DNA of 41,494 nucleotides. It comes from Phycisphaerae bacterium. GTDB taxonomy: Bacteria > Planctomycetota > Phycisphaerae > UBA1845 > JAFGLZ01. Under the pieces are notes generated by a model. It was not told the DNA's origin. It made no database searches and was given only the letters and a program-made list of their open reading frames with translations. The DNA is taken from assembly GCA_016927755.1 (NCBI GenBank), contig JAFGLZ010000123.1:1-41494 (forward strand), given 5' to 3'. Shown here one piece after another: positions 33,224-41,494 of the stretch. The position numbers and the translations under genes are program-made. Within the stretch, counting starts at the first letter, position 1, and each line of letters starts with the position of its first letter.

Positions 33224-34645
33224 ATGACGATGTCCAGAACGGTTCCGGCAATTCTGCTTGTTGCATCTCTCCTCGGTTGCGATGCGACCGACGTGAGCTA
33301 TCGCCGCCGGGCGGACATCGACGCAATCGGTGGCGCGCCCCCGGCCCCGGACTTCCACCATCCCACTGACTACGTCTCGTGGTCCGATCGTAGGAATGGT
33401 GCGGGCAAGTCCCTTGAGGATGCCAAGGTCTACGACGGATTCTGGAGCGCCCCGACGATTGGCGCCGGCGGCACCCCCTCGGGGGGCGGAGGGGCGATGC
33501 CGGACGCACCCGATGACGTCGAATCGGCACTGAAGGAACTTGTGTTGGGCCCGACGTGGCGAATCGGTGACCATCCGCGGGTGGAGGCCTACGCGGCCAA
33601 GGCCGCACAGGCCATGGTCCTGTTCGCCAAGGCCACCAATCATCCCCGCTACTGGTTCCGACCAAAGCCGGACCCCACCGACCCCTTCAACGCAATCGGC
33701 ATTCTCCTCCCGGACGTCAGGACCGGCAGGAGGGCGTGCCGGATCCTCATCGCCGAATCGTGGCGCGAGGGTCCCGATCAGGCCGGACGAATGCTCGACG
33801 CCTGGCGAAGATGCCTCAGATTCGCCGATCACCTTCGCTCGAACGGGTTCTGGATGTGGGCCCGTCGCGCTACGGAGATTCGGATCGCCGTGTTTGCAGC
33901 GATTCGAGCGGCCGCCGAGCAGGGGATCCTCGACGAGAAGCACTGCGCCGCGGCGTTCGAGATGTTGACCGATACAGGCTTGGCGCAGGTCTGCGTTGCC
34001 GACGTCATGTGTGGGGAATGGAGCGGCGCCGTCAGCATCATCCAGTCGTTGTACCCCGAGGGCAAGTTGCATCGATCCAGAGCGGAGGTCTTCGCCGGTC
34101 TGGACGTGGGTGCCTTGGCGAAATCGAGGGTGTCCCCTGGCGAGCTGGCCTCGGCCATCGACGGATACTACGCGGACCTCGTGCGGGCTGCCCAGTCTTC
34201 CCTCTCGGGGAGCATGCTCAGAAGCGTGGAGCAGGTTGAACGCAAGTGGCGAACTTCTGAACTCGGCCGGCACCCTTTGGCGTCCTTTCTCCTCCTTGGG
34301 ATGCCGCGCCTCGTCCGTAATGAGCTGCGGTCCCTGGCGGACTACCGGGCAACGTGTACGGTCTTGCTGCTGCGGCAACACTACTGCCGGAGCGGCAGTT
34401 GGCCCAATGTCCTGTCGGACGTGGCCGTCCCTGACAACCGGAAGCTGATCATCGACCCGTATTCGGAGAAACCGTTCATCTATCGACCCGACGTCCGGCT
34501 CCCGCGTCTCTACAGTGTCGGAGAGGACGCCGTGGATAATGGGGGTAGCGCCGCCGGGTACGACTACAGGGATCCCAGCCCGCGCGACACCGATATCATC
34601 TACTGGCCCGCGAAGGCAATCGAGGGAGCCGGCAGCCGACAATGA
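33224..34645 (+). CDS. Planctomycete-type putative lipoprotein of unknown function, 473 aa
   Basis: The start MTMSRTVPAILLVASLLGC gives a clear lipoprotein signal with LLGC as lipobox (Cys19). A Gly/Pro-rich stretch (about 80-95) precedes a mainly alpha-helical middle (about 105-370) with WMWARRATEIRIAVFAAIRA as an example. The C-terminus has a module common in planctomycete proteins: SGSWPNVL, IIDPYSEKPFIYRPD and LYSVGEDAVDNGG. Enzymatic motifs were not seen. It follows the H-X9-DG gene by 163 bases on the same strand, and both lie between two broken permease genes. The signal peptide selects this start; upstream in-frame sequence looks non-coding. Confidence 0.75.
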   Translation: MTMSRTVPAILLVASLLGCDATDVSYRRRADIDAIGGAPPAPDFHHPTDYVSWSDRRNGAGKSLEDAKVYDGFWSAPTIGAGGTPSGGGGAMPDAPDDVESALKELVLGPTWRIGDHPRVEAYAAKAAQAMVLFAKATNHPRYWFRPKPDPTDPFNAIGILLPDVRTGRRACRILIAESWREGPDQAGRMLDAWRRCLRFADHLRSNGFWMWARRATEIRIAVFAAIRAAAEQGILDEKHCAAAFEMLTDTGLAQVCVADVMCGEWSGAVSIIQSLYPEGKLHRSRAEVFAGLDVGALAKSRVSPGELASAIDGYYADLVRAAQSSLSGSMLRSVEQVERKWRTSELGRHPLASFLLLGMPRLVRNELRSLADYRATCTVLLLRQHYCRSGSWPNVLSDVAVPDNRKLIIDPYSEKPFIYRPDVRLPRLYSVGEDAVDNGGSAAGYDYRDPSPRDTDIIYWPAKAIEGAGSRQ

Positions 34646-34679
34646 TGCGATGGCCACCTGGTCAAGATGAGAAGAGCAT

Positions 34680-34720
34680 CCGGTCCGGTCCTGCCTCTTG
34701 GGCTCCGGTGGACGGACCGG
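34680..34720. terminator. 8-bp inverted repeat after the lipoprotein gene
   Basis: CCGGTCCG (34680-34687) and CGGACCGG (34713-34720) are perfectly complementary with a 25-base loop, placed between the lipoprotein stop and the MalG-type remnant. It might act as a terminator or mark a rearrangement boundary. No T-run follows. Confidence 0.3.
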
Positions 34721-34736
34721 CGGTCGGAGGCGGCAG

Positions 34737-34841
34737 ATGATGGCGATGGCCAGCCTCATGACCGTACCGATCGTCGTGCTGTTCTTCTTCACGCAAAAGC
34801 AGTTCATCCAGGGGGTGAAGCTGTCGGGAATCAAGGGGTAG
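34737..34841 (+). pseudogene. C-terminal remnant of a MalG-type sugar ABC permease (34 aa)
   Basis: The 34 codons before the TAG at 34839 translate to a typical end of a MalG-family permease: MMAMASLMTVPIVVLFFF, then QKQFIQGVKLSG, then IKG at the stop. The family ends with a last helix, Q(R/K)xFxxG and G(A/S)(V/I)KG. Everything upstream in this frame is unlike a permease. The final 11 bases overlap the 3' end of the convergent 986-residue protein gene. Together with the MalF-type tail at 31842-32159 it marks the two ends of a lost malF-malG pair. Confidence 0.75.
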
Positions 34842-37791
34842 CCGGGGCCAGGATCTCTCGACGCACGCGAGCGATGACGTCCTCCAACGTGCCTTCGATC
34901 AGGTAGATCTTGCCTCGGACGTATACGCGCCGGCCCGGCGGGCAGTCGGGCCAGACGGGGTCAGCGTGGACGCACGGGATGTCGGCGTTGCTCAGGATGC
35001 TCCGTGGCTTCGGCCAGGCGATCGCGAAGACGTGCTTACCGTCCTTGCTCGTCACCGCGGCGACGGGCGCGTCGACGACGTCCTTGCTACCGCCCCATAG
35101 GTTGCCGTCGTGAACGGGCGGACCGCCCTCGAGCGGATAGTGGCACAGCGATCGCTTTCCGCCGCCCCGATCGGTCTCCGCCATCCTCCGCCATCGACCG
35201 GCCGTGTGGATCCATGACCGCTTCAGCTCGTGGTCCTCGAACATCGTTTTGGCCAGGACGGAGCAGAACTGCACGGCCACGGGGATGGCCTTCTCTCTCT
35301 TGTTCCCCAGCCAGAACTCCAGGTCGACGTCGTCTTCGTTCGGGCTGAGCCGGCCGCCGACGACCTGGTTGTCGTACGTCCACTCGAACCACATCGAGCC
35401 GCCCTCGCTGGTTTGCCAGATCTTGGCCAACGGGGCAGAGGGCACGCGCGGCGGCATGTCGTCGCGGTGGTGGTCGATGAAGTCGAGCGTGTCGGTGTTG
35501 ACGGTCTCGGGGAATCTTAGAGACACTTCGCCTCGCATCCAGGGCGCTTTGATCAGGGCCGCATGCATGACCCCGTCGGGCGTGGCAGGCAGCGGCCGCA
35601 CGGTGATCCTCCCCGCGGGCCGCGGCGCTTGGCCCGCCTGAACCCGCAGGCGCTGCGGCGCATCGTCGGACGCGACCAGGAACACCGCGCCGAACCGGTC
35701 GTTGGATTCGGCGAAGACCTGAGCTCCGTCCAGGTCGCCGACGCGCGACTGCAGCGACGCCTTCCATGCCTGACCTTCCCTGCGATACAGGCGCGGCCAG
35801 CGGTAGTCCGTCAGGCCGGTGACGATGACGGGAACCAGATCGCGCCCGCCCCGCAAAACGAACTCCGCCCCGTTTGCCTCGGCGCGGACGGTTGGCGGGA
35901 AGTCGGCGATCTTGCTGCCCTTGATGACATCGACCACCCGCGGCGCCTTGGAGCCGTAGCAGATCGCCTCGCGGCGCGGGGTTTCGGCCGAATCGACCTG
36001 GCCGTAGGGCATCCAGAACCCGCGGAACTCGATGAGGTCGCCCGGGCTTAACGACACGGTTTCCGCGTCCGGAACGAGCAGCAGGCGGGTATCGCCCGAT
36101 TTCTCGCACCAGACGCTTGCGGCCGGTGCGACCTCGGCGCCGCCGATCCTGGCCGACCACGACTGGAGGATGAAGGCGTTGGAGCCTTTCGGCTCGCCGT
36201 AAAGCGCGATGAAGGCGTTCTCACGCGGCAGCGGCAGACCGCGAACGGCGGCGTGGTCCGACTTGAACTCCAGTGTGCGGTCCTCGATACCCGTCGCGGC
36301 GAACCGCTTGTACCGCAAACGCTGCACCCACGACGCGGCCGTCAGAAGGCGGCAGTTGAGCTTGGCGTCGGTGATCGTGACCGGCTCGAGCACCTCGTAG
36401 CGCACGTGAACGAAGTTCCGAAGCTCGTCGGCCTGCGGCAACTCCATCGTCCGAACCGTCGCCCGGATCTTGCCGTCCGTCGACTGGTACGCAAGCCCGA
36501 TGTCCATCCAGTTGGGACCCGTGCTGCGATACGTCGTGCCGCGATAGACCAGGTGTTGCCACGTCTCGCCGGCCTTATACGACAGGTAGCTGTGTCCGGC
36601 GACGTTGTCGTGCTGCGGCTGGCCTCCCCAGAACGAGGCTTGGCTCATCGCGCGGAAGTCCGCGATGTCCACGCCGCTTAGCCCCGCGAATTTGAACGGA
36701 ACGTAGCACGTCGTCTCGGTCACCCCCGTCGAACTGTGGAAGTAGTCCATCCACGCGCCGAGCGATGAGAACTGTTTGACCATGTGCCGGCCCCAGTTCT
36801 GATAGAGATGCAGCGAGGTGACGGTCCGCGCTTCGCCGGCCTCCAGGTGCAGCGGGAAGTACGTCTCGCTGAAAGGCGTGTCCTTGGGGTTGTAGAACTT
36901 CTCCTCCTTCTCGCCGGCAAAGTTCTTCGAGATCTGCACGACCATGGGCAGCGGATGGCCGCCATCGTCCAGCAGCACGCCGCCCTCGACCGTGCCCTTG
37001 TCCCCGCCGGTGTTCTCGTGACAGACAAAGATCGTCCGCGGCCCGCCGTCGTTTTTGACGCGGAACCGCACCGTCTCGTAGCGGTTAGGGTGATGGTAGA
37101 AGTGGCCCTGGAACCCGCCTTTGCTCAGCGAACCGATCGTGTAGCAGCCGCGAACGGGATCGTAGCGCATCGGCGCCACCGCGGACAGGTTCTCGAAGGC
37201 CGCGTCCGGCAGCGGCTCATGCTCGCCGAACAGGGGGAACGCAAACCGCAGCTTCGTCTTCTTGGCAAGCGGTCCCGCGTCGAACGCCTTCTCGACCATG
37301 CCGTCGACGCGCACTTTCTTGGCGTTGAAATCCTCAATCGCGTGCCAGGTGATCGACGCGAGGATCTTGTCGGGATAGCAGTACAAGGCGAGGTCGCCCT
37401 TGAGCGGCGCGAGCTTGCCCGTCTCATCGCCGACGCGGACATCCAGCCAGTGGATTTCGCAGTAGTATGGGCCGCGACGATACAGGTTGATGCGGGACTT
37501 CTGGTCGTTGTGTTGGCTGCTGTACGCCTTGCCGCCGGCGTCCTCGACCGCCAATGACAGCCACGGCTTGCCCGTGGCCGCGTCGAGCAATCGATGCGGC
37601 CCGCGAAGTTCGCCGATCAGATGGTAGGCCTGCGCCTCGATCTCGAAGGCCGTTCGCGTGCCGTCGGTGTAACGGACCTCGAGTCTGGGTCGATTCTCGA
37701 TCGGCTGCTGCCTGAAATCACGCTGCCAGGCGGTCGCGTCCGTCGCCGTGGCTCCCAGTATGCAGAGAATCGCTGCGGTGGGTCTCAGCAT
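34831..37791 (-). CDS. Large secreted protein of unknown family, 986 aa
   Basis: I do not recognise a named family. The chain begins MLRPTAAILCILGATATDATA, a signal peptide with likely cleavage after an Ala. It is beta-rich through most of its length, with many aromatic residues (YCEIHWLDV, GHFYHHPNRYETVRF, FHSSTGVTETTCY). That pattern is common in exported carbohydrate-active or carbohydrate-binding proteins. The C-terminal end WPDCPPGRRVYVRGKIYLIE is a distinctive conserved-looking segment. The ATG at 37791 was preferred because GGAG lies six bases before it; an ATG four codons upstream (37803) has no such site. It ends convergently with the MalG-type remnant. Polysaccharide processing is plausible but unproven. 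Confidence 0.7.
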   Translation of the reverse strand: MLRPTAAILCILGATATDATAWQRDFRQQPIENRPRLEVRYTDGTRTAFEIEAQAYHLIGELRGPHRLLDAATGKPWLSLAVEDAGGKAYSSQHNDQKSRINLYRRGPYYCEIHWLDVRVGDETGKLAPLKGDLALYCYPDKILASITWHAIEDFNAKKVRVDGMVEKAFDAGPLAKKTKLRFAFPLFGEHEPLPDAAFENLSAVAPMRYDPVRGCYTIGSLSKGGFQGHFYHHPNRYETVRFRVKNDGGPRTIFVCHENTGGDKGTVEGGVLLDDGGHPLPMVVQISKNFAGEKEEKFYNPKDTPFSETYFPLHLEAGEARTVTSLHLYQNWGRHMVKQFSSLGAWMDYFHSSTGVTETTCYVPFKFAGLSGVDIADFRAMSQASFWGGQPQHDNVAGHSYLSYKAGETWQHLVYRGTTYRSTGPNWMDIGLAYQSTDGKIRATVRTMELPQADELRNFVHVRYEVLEPVTITDAKLNCRLLTAASWVQRLRYKRFAATGIEDRTLEFKSDHAAVRGLPLPRENAFIALYGEPKGSNAFILQSWSARIGGAEVAPAASVWCEKSGDTRLLLVPDAETVSLSPGDLIEFRGFWMPYGQVDSAETPRREAICYGSKAPRVVDVIKGSKIADFPPTVRAEANGAEFVLRGGRDLVPVIVTGLTDYRWPRLYRREGQAWKASLQSRVGDLDGAQVFAESNDRFGAVFLVASDDAPQRLRVQAGQAPRPAGRITVRPLPATPDGVMHAALIKAPWMRGEVSLRFPETVNTDTLDFIDHHRDDMPPRVPSAPLAKIWQTSEGGSMWFEWTYDNQVVGGRLSPNEDDVDLEFWLGNKREKAIPVAVQFCSVLAKTMFEDHELKRSWIHTAGRWRRMAETDRGGGKRSLCHYPLEGGPPVHDGNLWGGSKDVVDAPVAAVTSKDGKHVFAIAWPKPRSILSNADIPCVHADPVWPDCPPGRRVYVRGKIYLIEGTLEDVIARVRREILAPATP

Positions 37792-37950
37792 TCGGTGCTC
37801 CATGACGGGGTCAGCGCGAGACTACGTTACCTATGAGATCCATGGAGTTTCAGATGCCAGCGCTCCTCAGATGATGGGAGCATGGGCAGTCGCGGGCGCC
37901 GTCCTCGCGCCGGGCTCCATGCTTCTCGGCGTCCTCGCTTGCCTTTCGGT

Positions 37951-37967
37951 GCAGGCTGGAAGCCTGC
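37951..37967. repeat. Short palindromic repeat, copy 1
   Basis: GCAGGCTGGAAGCCTGC forms a stem GCAGGC/GCCTGC with loop TGGAA. An identical 17-base copy is at 41096-41112. It lies in the gap between the multihaem cytochrome gene's stop and the 986-residue protein gene. Confidence 0.65.
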
Positions 37968-38004
37968 GCTGCGATACCGCGAAGCCTATCTGCTGCGAGC
38001 GCTA

Positions 38005-40512
38005 CTAATGCGACGACTCGCCCGGTTTGTCCTCCAGCGTTTCGGCCCAGTTCGGGTGATGCGTGTGGGCCCAGGCCTTGGTGACTCGGCCGGTGAAGAT
38101 GGCTCGCAGCGTCCCGGGGTTGGCGATCGAGCCCAGGTACAGGTGCACGACGGCGAAGGCGATCAGGAGCACGGCGCACAGGTCGTGCAGGGTGTAGGCG
38201 ATCGTGGCCCAGCCGTCGTCGCCGCCGGGCTTTAGCCACATGGTGATCCCGGTGATCGACAGGACGATCGCCAGCGCCATCGCCGCCCAGAAGAACATCT
38301 TCTGACCGAAGTTGAACTTGCCTGCCGGCGGATGTCCCTTGATCCAGAGATACCCGCCGAGCATCTTGCACCACTCCACGTCGTACTTGGCGGGGATGGC
38401 GGTGACGAACCAACGGAGCGTCACCACGACGGTCGCGCCGGCGAAGATGAAGCCGGCGATCTCGTGGAGCTCGAGGGCCCAGTGGCTGGTCCAGAAGTTG
38501 CCCCGGGCGAACGGCAGCTTGTTGGTCAGGAAGCCGACGGCGGTGGCACACAGGGCGACGAAGGCCAGGAAGAGGAACAGGTGCATCCACCGCTCCAGGA
38601 CGCTGAACCGCGTGGCGGCGTCCGGTTCGTCCTTGTCGACCTGCTTGGGACCGAACGTGACGTAGTGCAGCAGGCAGAGCCCGGCGATGATCGGGATGAT
38701 CCAGACGAGGGCCGCCTTGACGGACTCCTCTCGGAACTCGCTCAGCTCGACCATCGACTCGCTCGTGTGCAGGAGGTTGTATGAGCGCACGGGCGGGGCC
38801 GGCTCGGTCGTGTCGTCCACGAGGGTCCGGATCATGTAGAACGGCTCGTCCTCGTCGTGACAGTCGGTGCAGCCGCCGGCGCCGAGGGCCTCGCGGGCCG
38901 GTCGGACGGGGTGGGCCTGGGGCCAGTAGTAAGGCTGGGCCAGGGCGAGCGCCGACCAGACGACCTTGCCGGGCTGTTCGGACTCGTAGACGCCGCCTCG
39001 CGCGACGAGAACCGGCTTGGCCTTGTCGCCAACGGACTTTGCCATGGCGGCCAGGACGGCGGCGATCTCGGCGTCGGTGTTGACCTCGGGCTTTCCGTCC
39101 TTGTCGTCGTCCTTGACGGCCTCGCCGGCGGCCTTGACGGCCGTAGCGGCCTTGGCCAGCGGCAGCGGGGTGATGCCCTTGTCGGTCTTCTGCCCCCACC
39201 ATCGCGGATAGGCGTATCGGAACAGGCCGACGGGGCCGCGATCCGCGTCGCGCTTCCAGACGGGCCCGTAGATGCCGGGGACCTTTCGTTGGGTGAGATT
39301 GTCCTCGGTGCTCAGGCCGAGGCGGTGGCCGATGGCGGTCAGTTGGGCGGCGACCTTTTCGCCGGGCTCGAACCCGCTGTGACAGGCGGTGCAGGCGATG
39401 TCCTTCAGGTGGAACTCGGGCAGGCCGGGGTGGTCGTCCTTTGGGGCGGCGGCTCGCCCGACGTAGTGGCAGCCCTGGCAGGAGAGGGTGGCGTTGTCCT
39501 TGTCGCGGGCGAGATCAGCGGGGCTTGCGTCTCCGCGAGATATACGATGATCTAGATCATTTTTATGGCAATCAGTACAGAGCAGGCCGGCGTCGTAGTG
39601 GATGTCGCGGACCCTTTGGTGGTCGGGCCCGTCGCCGTGGTCGCGGAGGCGGGAGTAGTGGCAGAACAGGCAGTTGGTGACGGGGATGTGGCGGGTGACG
39701 TCGATGGTGATGAAGTTTCCCTTGTCGAACTTGGCGGCGTTGTAATCGACCTCAACGCTGACTCCGCCGGCGCTCTCCTTCGTGTCGCCGACCTCGGTGG
39801 GGTCGACCTCTTCCTCGGCGGCCTCACCGGCCTTGCTGGCCTCGCCTCGGATGAGCCCGAGGCCCGCGGCGGCGGTGGCCGACCATTTGAGGTTGTGGTA
39901 GCGGATCTGCTCGGATCGCATTTCGGGGTTGTATCCGGTTCGCAGGTGGCAGATGAGGCAGTCGATCTCGAGGACGCCGGTCTTGTCCCATGGCTCGCCG
40001 GCGAGGCGTGCGACCTTACCGTCCTTGTCGGGGAGGGCGTTTTCGAGGACGCCGCCGCCGGGGATGTATGCGCCGAAGGCCAGGGCGAAGTCGAAGGGCT
40101 TCATGCCGAGGTCCGCGGGGCTCATGGCGATTCCGCGGGCCCACTGGCGGAAGGAGGTTGGGATCTGCGTGCCGCTGTTGGGGTCGGCCAGGAAGAAGGG
40201 CTCGCCGGGACGGGGGTCCGCAACGGGCAGGCCTTCCTTGGCGCCGGGCTCGTGGAAGCCGGCTTGGAAGTGCCATCCCATCGAGATCTTGGGGTAGTCG
40301 TGGCACTTGCCGCAGGTCCGCTTGGTGCTGAAGGGGACCTTGCTCTCCGGTGTGATGAGCTTGCCGTCGGCGTCGAAGAGCTGGATGCGGTGTACGTAGG
40401 TGGCCTGGCTTCCGGTGTGGACGGGTGCTCCGGCGTGGGCCAGGGCGGCCATGAGTGCCACGGCCGCGAAGCACGTCCACGCGGACCCGCGCTGAATAGG
40501 CAATCTGCTCAT
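38005..40512 (-). CDS. Seven-haem cytochrome c fused to a five-helix cytochrome b, 835 aa
   Basis: Predicted respiratory protein carrying electrons across the membrane. After a signal peptide (to about residue 28, ALAHA), seven CxxCH haem sites occur: C67-H71, C185-H189, C281-H285, C312-H316, C345-H349, C374-H378 and C548-H552. Residues 450-505 are an Ala/Lys/Asp-rich insert. Hydrophobic helices at about 599-619, 643-663, 681-700, 739-759 and 775-794 resemble the cytochrome b561/FdnI-type quinone-linked subunits, with His644, His683, His776 and His790 as possible haem b ligands. AAGGGG lies nine bases before the ATG at 40512. No catalytic reductase or dehydrogenase subunit lies beside it. It may pass electrons between the quinone pool and an unknown periplasmic partner. 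Confidence 0.88.
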   Translation of the reverse strand: MSRLPIQRGSAWTCFAAVALMAALAHAGAPVHTGSQATYVHRIQLFDADGKLITPESKVPFSTKRTCGKCHDYPKISMGWHFQAGFHEPGAKEGLPVADPRPGEPFFLADPNSGTQIPTSFRQWARGIAMSPADLGMKPFDFALAFGAYIPGGGVLENALPDKDGKVARLAGEPWDKTGVLEIDCLICHLRTGYNPEMRSEQIRYHNLKWSATAAAGLGLIRGEASKAGEAAEEEVDPTEVGDTKESAGGVSVEVDYNAAKFDKGNFITIDVTRHIPVTNCLFCHYSRLRDHGDGPDHQRVRDIHYDAGLLCTDCHKNDLDHRISRGDASPADLARDKDNATLSCQGCHYVGRAAAPKDDHPGLPEFHLKDIACTACHSGFEPGEKVAAQLTAIGHRLGLSTEDNLTQRKVPGIYGPVWKRDADRGPVGLFRYAYPRWWGQKTDKGITPLPLAKAATAVKAAGEAVKDDDKDGKPEVNTDAEIAAVLAAMAKSVGDKAKPVLVARGGVYESEQPGKVVWSALALAQPYYWPQAHPVRPAREALGAGGCTDCHDEDEPFYMIRTLVDDTTEPAPPVRSYNLLHTSESMVELSEFREESVKAALVWIIPIIAGLCLLHYVTFGPKQVDKDEPDAATRFSVLERWMHLFLFLAFVALCATAVGFLTNKLPFARGNFWTSHWALELHEIAGFIFAGATVVVTLRWFVTAIPAKYDVEWCKMLGGYLWIKGHPPAGKFNFGQKMFFWAAMALAIVLSITGITMWLKPGGDDGWATIAYTLHDLCAVLLIAFAVVHLYLGSIANPGTLRAIFTGRVTKAWAHTHHPNWAETLEDKPGESSH

Positions 40513-40713
40513 TGAAACGGCCCCTTGTCTCATGCGTTGTCCAACGGTCGTCCGTAGCCCGCTGCGTCCCGGGCGGGATGCGGGTCTCGCCGGGCTGTAC
40601 AACGTGCAATCCGTGGCATGTTCTAGCGGAATGGCGCGTGTGTCAAGCCGCACCCGTGGCGGACGCGGTGGGGGAGGCAGGCGGGGGACTTCGCGCTCCG
40701 TGTCGGGGGTGGG

Positions 40714-41032
40714 CGATGCCGCGGAATGCACCGGAATGCCGCACATTCCGAGGGTCTCGGGGGTGAGGGGCGATGTCGCACAATGTCTCGGAATGTCTCG
40801 GAATGTCCCGGAATGCGCGGGAATGCGCGGAAATGCGCTGATTGGAGGGGTTCGGGGTTCGGGGGATGGGTGGGGACGGTGTCTCGGAATGTCGCGGAAT
40901 GTCCCGCAATGCGCTGAAATGCTCGGGAATGCGCTGGTTTCGAGGGGGTCGGCGTGTGGGCGTCTGGGCGGCTGCGTATCTTGAATGTCGCGAAATGTCT
41001 CACAATGCGCTGAAATGCGCGGGGATGCGCGG
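40714..41032 (+). repeat. Array of 10-bp units (RAATGYSYSG) in four groups
   Basis: About 21 units of ten bases, most beginning GAATG, AAATG or CAATG. Group 0 (40714-40743) has three units, group 1 (40771-40840) seven, group 2 (40878-40937) six, group 3 (40983-41032) five. Within a group the register is exactly ten bases. In groups 1-3, units ending TCTCG, TCGCG or TCCCG come first and units ending CGCTG or CGCGG come last. The groups recur about every 95-97 bases, separated by G-rich unrelated spacers. The spacing equals nearly one helical turn. It lies 202-520 bases upstream of the multihaem cytochrome start. Confidence 0.8.
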
Positions 41033-41095
41033 GCTTTGGGGTGCCTGGGTTTGTCTTGATGGGTCGGGGCCTTGGCATTGTGGTGCTCCTCCGCG

Positions 41096-41112
41096 GCAGG
41101 CTGGAAGCCTGC
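41096..41112. repeat. Short palindromic repeat, copy 2
   Basis: GCAGGCTGGAAGCCTGC, identical over 17 bases to the copy at 37951-37967. Together they bracket the multihaem cytochrome gene and the 10-bp array. Confidence 0.65.
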
Positions 41113-41223
41113 GTTACGGGGGGCCCTTCGATGGGGGCCTCCTCCTTGGAGATAAGGGGGTCGGGGTACCTGGGAGGTGTGAAGGACGACGTACCAGATT
41201 CGAAGGACGAAAGAGGGGGCTTG

Positions 41224-41494
41224 TCAGGGCTGCTTGTTCGAGGACGATCCGCGTGGGAGCGGGGCGGTGGAGGGGCGCAGCTCTTTGACCTTGAGGTTGC
41301 GGAACTCGATTCGGAAGCCCTCGCCCTCGACGCCCACGAGGCCTTTCGGATGGCCGCAGTTCCTCACCTCGCACGTGACGGCCCCGTTGACCCACAGGGT
41401 CAACACCTTGCCGCGGGCCGTGATTTCGAGGGTGTTCCACTGGCCGGCGGGCTTTACTCGACCATCCTTTACGGCCTTGTCGGTGCTGAAGAAC
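41224..41494 (-). CDS. DUF1080 (3-keto-disaccharide hydrolase-like) protein, C-terminal part
   Basis: Only the last 89 residues are in the window; the start lies beyond the right edge. GQWNTLEITARGKVLTLWVN, then GHPKGLVGVEGEG and RIEFRNLKVKEL, form the end of the concanavalin-like beta-sandwich of DUF1080/PF06439, abundant in secreted planctomycete proteins. A disordered Ser/Pro tail ends the chain. Members include a 3-keto-glucoside hydrolase, and Gfo/Idh oxidoreductases are frequent partners elsewhere; here none is adjacent. Confidence 0.88.
   Translation of the reverse strand, partial: FFSTDKAVKDGRVKPAGQWNTLEITARGKVLTLWVNGAVTCEVRNCGHPKGLVGVEGEGFRIEFRNLKVKELRPSTAPLPRGSSSNKQP

Larger units (their letters stand above)
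40513..41223. other. 711-base intergenic region upstream of the cytochrome gene
   Basis: Between the cytochrome gene start and the end of the DUF1080 gene, both on the minus strand. It holds the 10-bp repeat array (40714-41032) and one copy of the short palindrome (41096-41112). Reading frames here are repeat-driven and not supported as genes. Confidence 0.6.

Noticed and set aside
37850..39202. A 450-codon minus-strand frame inside the cytochrome gene
   Set aside because: It is a shifted frame of the real gene, very rich in Arg and Gly, with no motif.
40771..41032. CRISPR array
   Set aside because: Units are only ten bases, directly abutting, with degenerate sequence and no unique spacers of uniform length; no cas gene is present.
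40623..41078. A 151-codon minus-strand frame coding repeated peptides such as AFQRIVRHFATF
   Set aside because: The repetition comes from the 10-bp DNA array, both strands are open, and there is no ribosome-binding site; a repetitive small protein cannot be fully excluded.

Overview
The window is GC-rich bacterial DNA, fully chromosomal in character, and reads as Planctomycetota, probably a Phycisphaerae-like lineage. This is inferred from gene content: URO-D-family proteins outside haem synthesis, a Gfo/Idh oxidoreductase, a DUF1080 protein, a giant heparinase-type protein, an H-X9-DG protein, many lipoproteins and large secreted proteins without a clear family. No rRNA, tRNA, CRISPR array, transposase or phage gene was seen.

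Layout. 1-2411 (minus) is a tight run of lipoprotein, APH-like kinase and Gfo/Idh oxidoreductase (cut by the window edge). 2530-8316 (plus) carries cinA, a radical SAM protein, an LPG-synthase-TM-like membrane protein, a WapI-like protein and ribokinase. 8458-18760 (minus) holds a 1416-residue lyase/propeller protein and a URO-D-like protein, then a pair of REP-like hairpins, then mfd overlapping a parvulin-type lipoprotein gene. 18904-21018 (plus) has a stand-alone tRNA-binding domain and recN. 21158-23747 (minus) has a metzincin lipoprotein and a lipoprotein made of four PDZ-like units.

24143-31654 (plus) is the most unusual block: a divergent Ser/Thr kinase, coaD, a GHMP (galactokinase-like) kinase, a second GHMP kinase fused behind a GlmU-like nucleotidyltransferase, a methyltransferase, and a WaaP-fold protein whose catalytic HRD is replaced by NPS. 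The two GHMP proteins are paralogues with changed sugar-site residues. The inferred job is activation of an unknown sugar to an NDP-sugar for a surface or storage glycan.

31842-34841 contains the 3' tails of two sugar ABC permease genes (MalF type and MalG type) with two planctomycete-style genes between them, which looks like the scar of a decayed transporter operon. 34831-40512 (minus) encodes a 986-residue secreted protein of unknown family and a seven-haem cytochrome c fused to a five-helix cytochrome b. Upstream of that cytochrome, 40714-41032 is a striking non-coding array of 10-bp units in four groups. The window ends inside a DUF1080 gene. Starts were chosen by ribosome-binding sites, signal peptides and family alignment from memory; no database search was run.
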